DNA of 64,000 nt from Ceratodon purpureus (GCA_014871385.1 CM026429.1:9109075-9173074); one strand, 5' to 3'. Counted from the stretch's first letter, positions 35,141 through 46,515 are shown. Notes: a model not told the origin generated them from the letters alone. Made by a program: numbers and translations.

Positions 35141-36442
35141 ACTGCCTCTTGCAGTAGGACGGATCAGAGCATCGGCAAGGTACTGCTTGCTGGCCGCTAG
35201 AACGATAGCAGAGTTTTTGGCGTTAGGTGTCTTCTGAACCTCCTTAGCTATGCAGTCAAACATGATATCCATGGAATCTTGACATCTGCCTTGAGATACA
35301 GGATGTCTATGACGTCCTAAATGAATTGCCGCACGGGTCATATCATTGTCTGAAGACGACACATGATAGATCCTAGCCTCGCACAGTGCTAGACAAGTAG
35401 GAGGTGTCTGACATACTTTGCATGCTAAAGTAGATTTCTCTGTGGGGGAGCCTCCCACAGAGAAAGGTACTAAAGCTACGCCTGACCATTCAGTGCTATT
35501 TACCATCCCATTATTCCTGCAGATGTAATCACAACTCATGTTGGGACATTGTAAGTGTCCGGTACAGGATGACTTACGATATGTGAGGCCATACTCGTTC
35601 TTGATGTTTGTGGTCATGGTCTTGCACCAGGTGTGGCCATCATACTGCTTGCTCATCCCGTCCATTCCACCTCCGAATGGATTTGGAACTCCTTCCGATA
35701 TAGGGGGCAGCTCGAAAATCTTGTCTCCATCGTAAACTGGCGGTAAATACTTCACTTGTTCATGTTCAATACTGTCAAAATCAATCTTTGATAATTCTGA
35801 TCGGGAGCCCCTTCTTGATGCTGTCATTCTGATGGAAAACATAATGCTCCTGGTTTTTTTGGAAGTAGGGTGAATAGGTGGACGCCCTGTAGACAATGAC
35901 GCAGACATACTAGAACGACTACCCTGTCGAGATGGACGAGCTGAGTCTTGGGATCCACGGCTCTGAAATGGATTTGACCTAGTTTCTCCTAGCTTGATCT
36001 CACTGTGAGTGTCATCATCCGAGTCACTCAACAAATGTACTGAGTTGTCACTGGGTTCAATTTTGACAGATGCTAGACCAGGAACTTGAACTGTTGACGT
36101 GGAGGGGGGAGGGGTTAAAAGAACAGTAGACTCAGACATCTGTGCATGTGATAACCCATAAACCTTGAAAGTTCCAGTGCTAAGAGTCCAGACGTAACCA
36201 TCGGGTGTACTATCCTTGACTTGAAATACACACTCAAGAATCTCACCATTATCATCAAAGATCTCTTCTTCCACGTATATAGTCCCAGCTCTAAACCCAA
36301 ACCTGAGGCTAAGTAATCGCTCCTCCACAACTACTTTATTGTCTGGACCTACAGACATCACAAAAGGAATACCTCCATCATGAGACCGTAGAGAGGCCAT
36401 TCTAAGTGTACTATAGAAGATAGAAGAAGTACAATCATGCAT
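35141..36442 (-). pseudogene. MULE transposase, N-terminal part of the split exon
   Basis: Opens at ATG 36442 (a second ATG 14 codons on could be used) and runs ~434 codons to the gypsy insertion; the few codons beyond come from the LTR. Residues 1-100 form a beta-rich unknown domain. Residues ~130-215 are Ser/Arg/acidic and look disordered. Residues ~280-400 hold a zinc-chelating region (C-x3-H-x2-CPN-x2-C, then L-x-C-x2-C-x-TPPTC-x3-CEAR, then IHLGRHRHP) that resembles the WRKY-GCM1/FLYWCH-type DNA-binding fingers found at the N-termini of MULE transposases. The last part leads in frame into the catalytic core at 25966. Confidence 0.8.
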
Positions 36443-37146
36443 TGGAGGAGAGCTTGTGCAAGTAGAGTGTAAGAAGATGTGCTTGGTGTGTTTCAGGTTG
36501 TAGAGATTATATACTTGTTAGTGGTTAGTGTGGTGGGACAACTAACATACTCTAAAATGAAATAGAGTGTACTGACGAATTCACCATGACCTGTATAGCT
36601 TAATTTAAGTTCGAATTTATCTGACAAACTGAAATGCTTAGGCGGCTGAGACCGCCAACCACATCATGTTTAGCTAATACTATTATATGATTCAGGAGAG
36701 AAATTGAACCGTCACAGATGTGCACCAATGCATTTATAACAATTAACCGTCAATGTGAGCGTGATTAGGGCAACTTTAATTTAAATAGTTATTTTGATTG
36801 GAGGCAGAGTTCCCTATCTTACTTTATATTAAGGAGAGATATCATACCAGACCTGGTATTTGGAGTACACAAATTTCAACATAAGATCATGTCATTCCCT
36901 TTACTTAGATTTGGGAGCCATTCTAAAATGGTCTGCACCTAACAATTAAAATATATATACTACGATTACATATAGCAAAGATGCTGACTCGAACATTAGC
37001 AATCATAGATGGGACATGCATGTAATATAGATATGAAAGGTTTAGGGTACTAAGAGTCCACTATAAAACTGGTACTAAGCACTTGTCGATTGCAAAGCAT
37101 ACGTCTTAGTTAGAATTATGTTTAAGGGAGAGCGTTACTGAGACCT
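36443..37146. promoter_or_regulatory. Bidirectional promoter region of the giant MULE
   Basis: A 704-bp spacer between divergent start codons. For the transposase the minus strand has GTATATAAT at 36514-36506, ~65 bp from the ATG. For the other gene CTATAAAAC lies at 37061-37069, ~80 bp before its ATG. No other gene between them. Confidence 0.6.
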
Positions 37147-40100
37147 ATGAGGGAAGAGGAGGACCCAAGCCCAAGAGTGCCGAGGGCTCCTAGATCATGT
37201 ACAACTAGAGGTAGAGGGAGAAGGCGAGGTTCAGGTTTTAGTAATCCGAAGCAGGTGGCGGCCCAAAAGAGACGGAAGGAGAAAGTCGCTCTTGACCGTA
37301 TTGCAGAAGTGGATCATAGTTCAGATGATCCCAAGCATCTCAAAATCAAAGCATTAGCCACCATATGCCAGGTATACCATATCGTGCTGTTTGCTATGTG
37401 TAATTGACTAATTGTAAGTAATTTGAAATAATGCATAATTCTATTTAATGGATTACAGTAGAATTATTTTATTTTACTAGGAGGGTAAGGGGCATTAAAG
37501 GCAGTCGCCATTGTATTTTTTTCTGCATTTTGCCGGAAAGGATTTTCATTGCACAAGTACAGTACAAACTCACAGAGACTACACTCCGAGGAAGTGCAGA
37601 GCTATTTGACATTATGTTAATAACCGGTGAGCAATATCTAGGTTTAGGCCACTTATACAAGGGACGGACTTCGGATGATATCGACGAACTGTCAAGTGGA
37701 GAGAGTTGACTTTTTGACAAGTGCAGTGTTCGGTCTGCAGAGCAGCTTGCCGTCGGGAGCTGGAGGAGTTGTCGAGGAATTCCAACGCAGCGACCCAACA
37801 CTAATTCTATGCAACGAGGCATGGCTTCAATCTGTAAGTGCTTAAACAATGAGGTGGATCACGAGTTCGTTTTTTTTGTTTTGGGTTGAGAGGTACTCGT
37901 TCTGTTGGTGAATGCGGACTGTTCCTGGTATTTCTCTCTGATTGTGTCGAGTCTGGGGTGGGGACTGTGCCGTCAGTTGGTCCATTTCGTGTACCAGTCA
38001 AGCTTGTTGCAAGTTTAGTACTAAGCTGATTTAGTGTTAGTTGATCAAAGTTGTTGCAAGTATTGTGGTGCGCTGCTTTCGTGGTTATCAGCTTGATGCC
38101 TCTAGCAATTCATTTCTAACCGAAACCCTAGAATTGGATTCAGGATAATCGGGTGAGGGGATTTGAGGAGGGAGGCACTGTTGAAACTGTATCGGAAATA
38201 GAAGATTCGGTAAGTCCTGGCCTGGAGAATATTCTGTGGACAATCGTTATTATCTTGCAAGCGATTTCCAAGCTCGGGTGTGGAATGGCTTTGCAGTTTA
38301 TGAGAGGATTGGTTGTTTTGCGAACTTATTGGTTTGACACGGTTCATGCAGGAACGGGAGGGTTTCGTTGAGGGGCGAGAAGAAACCAACGAAACTGGAG
38401 CTGCTGAATCGCAAGCTCTCGACACTTGGGCAGCTTCGGTAAGTGAACATGTTGAATTTACTGATACTTTGAATAAGTTTGTTTGATTTCTGAATGTTGC
38501 GTGGTGCAGCTCTCATCCAAAGGGGATCAGAAGTTTGGCAAGTTGGTCTACCAGGATGCTCTGGCTGAGAGTCTGACTCTGAGCTTCTCAGATCATTTGG
38601 TTGAGACACCGAAGTCGACGTGGCTTGGCTTGGCGCAAGCATACGGCGGTGTGGTACCGTGGTTCATGGATTGGCGGGACAATGTAACGGAGTCTGGGCG
38701 ATGCACGCGAGTACATACTAACATAGACATTGTAACTGCTGCAGGTGATTCAAATTGAAAAAACACCGACAGAAGAGCGGACTGTTTCTCAGGAGGGGCA
38801 GGAAGACAAGTCAATTTGGAACTCGAATTCAGTGAAGGTACGATTGTGATGTGCATGGAGTGTGTTTGCGAATGAGGAGTGAGTCTAGGCTGTAGAGGAT
38901 AGAATTGAACTGGCATTTAGCATTTGTCAATATGCGTCTTTTATTGCTCAAGTTAAGGCTAACCTGGTTTAATGTTTTGCTTGCAAATGAGCAGCGACCA
39001 GGGGATGGAGGAGGTGCACAGCGCGTCCACGAGCATGGATCGTGACGATGGTGGTTTGGCTGAGATGGAAGACCAGCTCCGGAAGGCTGTGCAGGGTAAC
39101 TCACATCTTGCACTTCAAGAAGCAATTGACATACCAAGCATGGAGATTGATGTCCCACTTTGCAGGATGATTCCTATGAAGGATGTGAGGGAGCCATTGA
39201 AGACCGACATACAGAAGCTAAAGGCAGAATTCAGCCATGGGTACAAGCGAGGTTCATCTTGCTTCTATCTATCTCTGAAGAGCTTTAGAATGGAAGAGTC
39301 AAGTGTCACGGAGGCAGAGAGGTCTTCCTAGTCCGACTTATGGCGCAAGGAGGACATTGAGTTCGAGACACGTTTGCTGTCAAATCCAGACTTGAAGAAA
39401 TACTCCAACCGCTATTTCTATGTATGGGACGGCAATCATCGCCATATCGCTTGGTCAGATTTGATCAACACCCTTCATAAGCACGATGCGTCTTTCCATG
39501 TTTCAGCCCGCTCAATCATCATCAACGTCACGCCTGCAAATTGCAACATGTTGTTGCATGCCATGACAGATTGGAACAAGTAAGTAATTCATTCAGTTTG
39601 AACTCATTACCAAGTAAAGTACATAGATTAAATTCATTTATTTCATTTTCAAATGCTTGATAATTTAAGTGAATGGATTGACTGTCAACTGTTTGCAGAA
39701 AAAATGAAGTTGACCATGTTGTTCAACATTGGACCCATGAAGTGAAGCGGGTCCAACAGCTAGGTCTTTTGGACTTTGACCAGTTAAAGGGTCTGGTGAA
39801 AGATGAAGATTTGCAAGCAAGCATTATAGAGTGGGGACGCATGAAGAACAGAAAGTGGTATCATCTGTTATATGATGCATTCATTGACTTCTTATACGAG
39901 GTGAGAATGTTCAATTGATTTAAGTTGTCAAATATGAATGACTAATGACTTCTACTTTTGTAAAAGGCAAAGCACTAAGAAATGATGTATGTATTTTAGA
40001 GAGAAATTTCAGCCGCCCAAGAGGAAGCTATTCGGATCTACAGGGACACATTAGTCACAGGTCGCGGAGAGGACAAGATGGGAAGTCCTTCAGAGCTCCT

Positions 40101-43100
40101 TGCCGTTGCGAAGAAGGCCGTAGCGGCGAAGAAAACCTCCCTCTCCACTAAATTGGACTGATACTTGGCCATTGCCAACCCAGCTAATGGCGAAGGCTTC
40201 TTAAAAGAGGTATTTTTTTTTCCAGAAATTATCACAGGCTATGTCATTTTAATGTCTTTCTTGGCTCAAGTCGGAGACGCTGCGTGCTGGATGCACGCAG
40301 CTGGGGTGCCGTATTTTATTTTTTGTTTCATGTGTGAGCTGCTGCGTGCATCAAGCACGCAGCCATGCAATAATTTTCGTTGTTTGAATCCCGATGCCTC
40401 TGAGCTCGGTTGCTCTTCTATGCATGCTTGTTAAGAAAAAGTGAACTCACAAGGCACCCCCGGAGGTTCCCTCGGATCCGAGGGGTGCCTGGAGGTCTTT
40501 AACTTAACTCACTTTTTCTTGAACTGGTGCCTCGGTGACTGAGCTCGGCTCTAGCCATCTCTTTTTTTTTTAAAAATTTTATGTGTCTCATTGAACCCTC
40601 GGGTGCGGTATCATGCTGGTTGTAGCTTGTGCTATGTCATTTTAATGTCTTTCTTGGCTCAAGTCGGAGACGCTGCGTGCTGGATGCACGCAGCTGGGGT
40701 GCGGTATTTTATTTTTTGTTTCATGTGTGAGCTGCTGCGTGCATCAAGCACGCAGCCATGCAATAATTTTCGTTGTTTGAATTCCGATGCCTCTAAGCTC
40801 GGTTGCTCTTCTGTGCATGCTTGTTAAGAAAAAGTGACCTCACAAGGCACCCTCGGAGGTTCCCTCGGATCCGAGGGGTGCCTGGAGGTCTGTAACTTAA
40901 CTCACTTTTTCTTGAACTGTTGCCTCGGTGAGTGAGCTCGGCTCTAGCCATCTCTTTTTCTTTATTTATTTTATGTGTCACATTGAACCCTGTTGCTGCG
41001 ATTGTGGACTCTTTCTGCAAGCACATTAGACTGGATGCACGCAGTGGGGTCTGAAATATTTAATGGATCGTTTGCTTGCCTCTCACCGAGGCATTGACTT
41101 GCCTGTTTTTTGTTCTGATGCCATATACATTTGGGATGTTTTTCTTTTGCCTACTTAGCAATATGTGTTCACTAATGCGTGCATAATGCAGGCTTTGGTT
41201 ACTGTCTGTTGTTTACTGCTTGCTGCAAGTAGGAAACTTTATTCGTGAATTAATAATTTCTCAATCGAATATGGTTTAGTTTGTGAATATGTACTTCGTT
41301 ATGTTATCTTTAAAGGAACTTTGTTTTTGTGAGTGCGTATGTTTTAGAGGTCTATCTGACTGAAATGATTGTATAATTTTATGCAGATCATTCGCCATTT
41401 TGATGTCTATCAAAGCGACGCAGAAATGACCGCGGAGAAGTTGCAACCTTTTGCAAGCGCCAAGGTTGCTCCCAAGTACAAAGAGAGATGGCTAAAGTGG
41501 TGGAACATGAGCAAGCAGAGTCGGGTGGAGTACAACTTTCCTCCAACACCAGCGTCAGACTTAGTTCTTCGAGTTTGGATTGATCAAGCAGCCTTCTGGG
41601 CTGGGGTAAGCACAATCATTATTTCTCCTATAAATTGAATTGATCTATGTCTTCTAATGTTCCAATTGAAATTAATACCATATTCTTTCTAATGTAATGG
41701 ATTCTAATATTTTTGGTTTGTATCTTATACCGCAGTTAGAAGAGGAGGCTGTCCTTCGCTATGCCAAGATTGTAGAGGAGGATATCATAGTTTTGAGGAC
41801 AAAGGATTTACCTAATCCTGTAGATGATATTGGCTCGTGGATTGAGGCTCATTCTCTGACTCTTTGGGGGAAGGCCTGCACTGGTTTCTTCCCTAAGGCT
41901 GGCACTTTTACCAAGAAAGAGCCATTTCTCAACCAAGCAGGGGCTGAGAATGCTATGAAGAGGGTTATATTGAGGTACTTCTGGAGGGAGTTGGTAGTTA
42001 AGGGTGCCATTGATAGGAATGATATTCCACAGCGTTTTAAGAAATGGGTGGATATTTCTAGCTCTGAGTGCATTTTTACAGATTATCAGAGGAGGCATTT
42101 TCGAGCTCCACATCTTGTTCAATGTCCCTGGTACCTTGAATCGAAGGAGAATGAGAAGTGCCCTGGGGATGAGAGAGCTTTGAAGGCTAGCTGTGACAAC
42201 TTGGTGCTGCAGCTTGGAGATGAGAATACCATGAATTTGGAGGAGAATGCCTCGGAGGTTGGTGATGATGCTTCTCTTCCTGAGAAGCAAAGGAAGAAAC
42301 TAGCAGAGAGGAAGGCAAAGGCTGAGGCAAGGATGAAGGAGAAGGAGGACAAGAAGAAGGAGAAGGAGAAAGGAGTCAAGCTCAAGAGAGAATTGGCAGC
42401 AAGGAACAGGGAGCTTGCCAAGCTTGTTTTGAAGGAAGGGCCAGAGAAGATGTTGACTCATGTTGGCATTTCTCCTTCAGGTAGCAGCATGGCTGCTGCC
42501 ATAGTTCCTGTAGCTCCTCAGGTGCCTCTTTTTTCTACCCCCATGCCTTCTCAGACTATCTACACCATTCCATGCTCGCAATTGGATGAGGTAGACACTA
42601 GGGTTGAGATCATCAATGACTCCCCTATGGGCATTTTGGAGCTATTTAATGATCTATCAGAGGGGGATGAGCCTGAGGTTTGGATCAAGGTGAAGGATTG
42701 GATCAAGGAGAATCTCGGTGGCAAGGCTAGGAATTTTGGAGGTGAAGAGGCTGAGGCTGCTGTGGACCTCATCATTTTTGATGTTCCAGAGGATTTACCA
42801 GTTCCAGGTTTAGGGCAGGATGGTGACATTCCATTCTGGAACAAGCACCCCAAGATTTCAGCAGGGAAGAAAATGGAGTCTTCGTGGATTAAGGCCCATT
42901 TTGAGTTTGCTATGCAGTTTCTGCAGGATGATGGAGCCTTGATTGTATTCTACCCTGATTCAAAGTTCATTTCGAATGAGCTTCTTTCCTGGGCAGAGTG
43001 GGCTAACTTTCAGGAGGAGGCCAAGTGGTTTGCAATCAATGGCCTGCCATTGACTATTCCAGATCGTTATCCATGGGAGCACAAGACTTTTATGGTCAAG

Positions 43101-44051
43101 TGCTTCATCAAGATGGAGAATGCGGAGGAGGGTGTTCCAAGGTCTAAGTTCCAGTTTCATGATAGGGCTGAGCTTGGTGCCCAAGGCATCAAGCTCTCCA
43201 CTGATGGTCACTGTACGAACTTGATTACTGCAGATTCTCTGACTTATAATTCAGAGACAGGTTTGCCATTCAGAGGTCCTAGAGAGAAGACTTCTAACCT
43301 CTTGCAGGCTCTGATTGATCTCTGCACTGTAGAGAATGGCATTGTCATGGATCTCACAGCTTCTACAGGTATTTTTTAGTCTTTCTGTTTTGTGATTGTT
43401 GTTTTCTGTATTTCTTTTTATTCTTTAATCTCATGCAATGGAGCTTCGATTTGTCTGCAGGTGCTTCCATTTGAGCATCGAAGAGTCTCCGGCGCCATGT
43501 CATAGGCTTTGAGTATGAGACCACCTTGTACAAGCAGGTATTGTTGCCTCTTCTTCCAAGTGCAGAAGAGGTTGAGTCTGCTCCAATTCCTGTGCCATCA
43601 CCAAAGAAGAAACGTGCCATTGATTCAGATGATGAGCCTGAGAGGAAGACTGCCCCCAAGCGTTCTTGTAAGTAAGTCTCTACATTCATTTGACATTTGT
43701 TTATTTGTTTAAAAAAAATTAGTTCAATATTTATTAAACTGTGAAATTGTCATGTGCAGTCGGAAGAAAGCGTTGAAGAATGACGTTGGTGGCTCTGTTA
43801 TCTCGCGCCATCTTAGCAAGATAAAGAGTCCAGTTAGACCTTTAGAGCTTCCACATTATGCAGAGATGCAGGCTCAAGCTTATTTAGCTGCTCCTTCTCC
43901 ATCTATTTCATCTAACAGAGATAGCATTTGTCGTGATGCTGAGATTTATCTTGACATAGCTGCAGAAGTTGCCAGAGTGGTATTATCTAGTGATAGCGAT
44001 TCTTATGATGGTTGGATTGGTACTTGTAGTGATGACGAGATATCTACTTGA
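37147..44051 (+). pseudogene. Long multi-exon gene with DNA amino-methyltransferase-like C-terminal domain
   Basis: At least twelve exons, mostly checked for phase: 37147-37371; one ending 37833 (start unresolved); 38144-38209; 38352-38438; 38510-38653 (or 38683); 38745-38837; 39002-39579; 39699-39900; 40000-40209; 41387-41605; 41736-43368; 43461-43671; 43760-44051. About 1400 codons. The N-terminus is basic with a GRGRRRGSG patch; exons at 38.1-38.8 kb are acidic. The 41736 exon has a charged Lys/Glu coiled coil, then VDLIIFDVPEDLP (near 42765-42800), FWNKHP, ALIVFYPDSKF, and at its end IVMDLTASTG, continued after an intron by a helix and HVIGFE. That matches motif IV then motif I of beta-class N4/N6 DNA methyltransferases, but the catalytic (D/N/S)PP(Y/F/W) is altered to DVPE. 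Damage: TAG 39329-39331, TGA 40159-40161, TGA 43472-43474, a slip near 37701. Methyltransferase assignment is inference from motifs. Confidence 0.65.
40238..40990. repeat. 393-bp tandem duplication inside an intron
   Basis: Units start GCTATGTCATTTTAATG at 40238 and 40631 and stay nearly identical for ~360 bp. Each holds inverted repeats: CTGCGTGCTGGATGCACGCAG, CTGCGTGCATCAAGCACGCAG, and a fold-back from AAGAAAAAGTGA to TCACTTTTTCTT with CCTCGGATCCGAGG at its core (40470-40483 and 40863-40876). These may be a small fold-back element duplicated with its surroundings. Confidence 0.85.
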
Positions 44052-44334
44052 TCATTGCATATTTACTCTATATTGTTATGTTTTCCCTACTTAAATATAT
44101 TATATGATAGCTTTGGCTTTGGATTTTATATTTTGCCTTAACCTCACTTTACTCTACTTTTGTGTAAATTTATCTAGCGGCCATATATTTTAAATTGACT
44201 TCATACATGATTGAATTATAAAGATGGTACTCATTTTTTAAGAAGTTGAACATTCCTTGGTTACAGCTTGAAGGCATCACAATATAATGTGGTTTTCTTA
44301 AAACCTTTATCATGTATTTTTCCCTGCCCTATTA

Positions 44335-44403
44335 TGCAAATACCCCTAGTAATTACTTGGGGTACTTGGGCACCTCTAGTAATTACTTGGGGTACTTGGG
44401 GTC
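44335..44403. repeat. 33-bp direct repeat, two copies
   Basis: CCTCTAGTAATTACTTGGGG-type units followed by TACTTGGG occur back to back. Confidence 0.85.
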
Positions 44404-44559
44404 CCCTACGAACACAAATCCGAAGTCGGTTTTAGGAGTAATTAACTCTTAGTTAATTAATTCTGCACCTTTAAATCAGTCATCCAACACTTCGATGAAA
44501 AATTAGTCATCCCAAAAAACAAGAAGCCACATTCATCTACAATAGCCGTTGTGTATATC

Positions 44560-44890
44560 CGTTCTTCACCTAATTTTTTTTAAATTTTTTTTTATCTTTC
44601 TTCTTTCTCTCTTATATGTATTCATTCATTTTTTTATTTATTTTTCTTTTTTAGTTAATTCCTTTTTATGTTTTATCTTTTATTTTTTTATTTTTATTTT
44701 TTATTTTTTCGTTTTTTTTTTCTTTCGTTGCTTTATTTATATTTCTTTCTTGTCTTCTTATTTTCCTTCATTTTTTTATTTTTTTCCCCTATATTCCTTT
44801 TCATTATTTATTTTTAATCTATTTTCTTTCTTTCATTTATTTATTTTATTCTCTTTTCTTTTTTTTCCTTTCTTTTTATTTTTTCCTCTT
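44560..44890. repeat. T-rich low-complexity tract
   Basis: About 330 bp of almost pure T/C with short A interruptions. It creates a Phe/Leu/Ile-rich open frame that I regard as compositional noise. Confidence 0.85.
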
Positions 44891-45089
44891 GGTCTTCATG
44901 GCGTGGGATTGATAGGATATATGAAAAAATAATAACCCTTTATTCGGGTATGAATCGGGTGTAAATTTCTACATTTATCAGTTTAGAAGCCATTCTTTTT
45001 AGAATATACCCTAAAACACTTTCGACGGTCATAGGTCCCATATATGCCATGTCATGCAAAATCATCTCAAAATATCAAATAAATAGTCA

Positions 45090-45156
45090 AAAATTTGAAA
45101 ATTTACTGCTCACCGCTCACTGCTCACTGCTCACCGCTCACAAGATAGCATTCCTG
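45090..45156 (-). repeat. Right terminal inverted repeat of the giant MULE
   Basis: On the minus strand it reads CAGGAATGCTATCTTG, then five GTGAGC(G/A) heptamers, then GTAAATTTTCAAATTTT; inverted relative to 23069-23137. CCACTACGAC follows at once. Confidence 0.9.
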
Positions 45157-45166
45157 CCACTACGAC

Positions 45167-46031
45167 GGTGCACAGTCATAATCCACGGCAGCTAAAAACA
45201 TAACTACTATTAACATTCCACGTCAACGGCATTAAATATGACTCCACAAAGTCACATTCTACATCAACGGCATTAATTATGACTCCACAGTCATATTCCG
45301 TGTTAGCTGAAAATATGACTACAAACAGTCACCATCACACTACTATGCGTAGTGAAAAATCCAGTCATGTGTTGACTGATACCTCACTACAATCAGTCAC
45401 TATTTTCATATTGATGACATATGTGTAGTCACACATATGTGACTCTATACAGTCATATTTTTCCAAGTCTCAATGCAGGTGCCTATTTGAGGTCCCAAAA
45501 CACTATGGAAACACATTATTGGGAACAAAAAGTGTCCGATATGCACTAAAGAAAAGCAGGGTCTAAAATGACGCTTTTCAACGCATTTTTAAAGAGGCTT
45601 TGACGCGTTTTAAAGCGTTTATCTTTTTGACGTAAAAAACGGTCATTGCGTCACGACTCACGAGAATCAAATTCATCTAGACGTGGCGCGTCTACAAGCG
45701 TCATCGGCATGGTCACTTTGACGCTCGACGTTAGGCTTGCGTCATGTTGTGTTTGTGAAGTTAACTAGGGTCAGTAATTTGGAGAGTAACTTTTTTGCCA
45801 CGTGATCGTTTCCCTCCTTTGTGCATTCCACGTTGAATGTGACATGGACATGTTCCAATGTTTTTTAATTCCACGTCAGATATGACGTAGGCAAGTCTCC
45901 GTCAATCAATACCCTATAATCAATTATGCAATTGAAAACAACAATTGGTAAGAGTTGTTTGAAAACTATGGTGTTACGTGGAAGTTGCTCGAGAGCTCTT
46001 TTGACATAAGTATAAACAAAAGAACAGCTTT
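45167..46031. other. Gene-free region right of the giant MULE
   Basis: AGTCAT/GACTCCACA words to ~45460 match the style of 22500-23058. 45560-45740 is rich in GACGC/GCGTC words and short inverted pairs. No gene. Confidence 0.4.
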
Positions 46032-46039
46032 TATAGAAT

Positions 46040-46348
46040 CCTGGACAATATACCTTGCCCTCGTCTTAATGACAAGGCGGGCCCTCCCCATTTTTCCTCC
46101 CCTCATTGATTTTATTTTTAGGGAATATGTGAGCTATTTTTAGTAAATATTATATTTTTAATGGAACCAAAGACGCCAAATTAGTCTAAAGGGATCCATT
46201 AAATTAATTTTAGATAGTTTTATTATTATTATTATTTAACTTTTTTTCATGAACAAGCAATTTATAGATGGCTTTTTGCCCCTTCCAATGAAAGCCCTAG
46301 CTGGAGGGCCTTTGTCATTAAGATGAGGGCGAGGTTTATCGTCGGGGC
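46040..46348. mobile_element. MITE-like non-autonomous DNA element, copy B (309 bp)
   Basis: Perfect 8-bp duplication TATAGAAT (46032-46039, 46349-46356). TIRs: left CCTGGACAATATACC then GCCCTCGTCTTAATGAC; right, inverted, CCCCGACGATAAACC then GCCCTCATCTTAATGAC. Same family and orientation as 18819-19120. No coding capacity. Confidence 0.8.
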
Positions 46349-46479
46349 TATAGAATGAGTTGTCGGAGGAAATCAAGTAGCCGATCTAATAATCCTTGCC
46401 TTTGTCAATAATACGAGCGGACCCACAAGTTGACAACCACCAAATTCATTCTATTTATATATTGTCAATCAAATTTTAA

Positions 46480-46515
<36 letters not shown>

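Larger units (their letters stand above)
23069..45156. mobile_element. Giant Mutator-like (MULE) DNA transposon with transposase and methyltransferase-like genes
   Basis: Perfect 10-bp target duplication CCACTACGAC (23059-23068, 45157-45166), inside the 8-11 bp range typical of Mutator. Ends begin CAGCGACGCTATCTTG and, on the other strand, CAGGAATGCTATCTTG, continuing into matching (GTGAGCR)5 arrays. The 22,088-bp span includes the 9,174 bp added by gypsy element 2 and its duplication, leaving about 12.9 kb for the original element. Two genes diverge from a central promoter: a SWIM-finger transposase (minus) and a long methyltransferase-like gene (plus). All three classes of evidence (duplication, TIRs, transposase) agree. 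It carries at least six in-frame stops and is unlikely to be active. Confidence 0.85.

Noticed and set aside
37147-44051. Reading the stops in the methyltransferase-like gene as recoded codons
   Set aside because: The same window has intact long ORFs using normal stops, and three different stop codons would need recoding; decay is simpler.
44549-44932. 127-codon frame rich in Phe and Leu
   Set aside because: Product of a T-rich low-complexity tract; no start context, domain or conservation argument.
23069-45156. Classification of the giant element as hAT because its ends start with CAG
   Set aside because: The target duplication is 10 bp, not 8, and the transposase has a SWIM finger and MULE-like C/H block.
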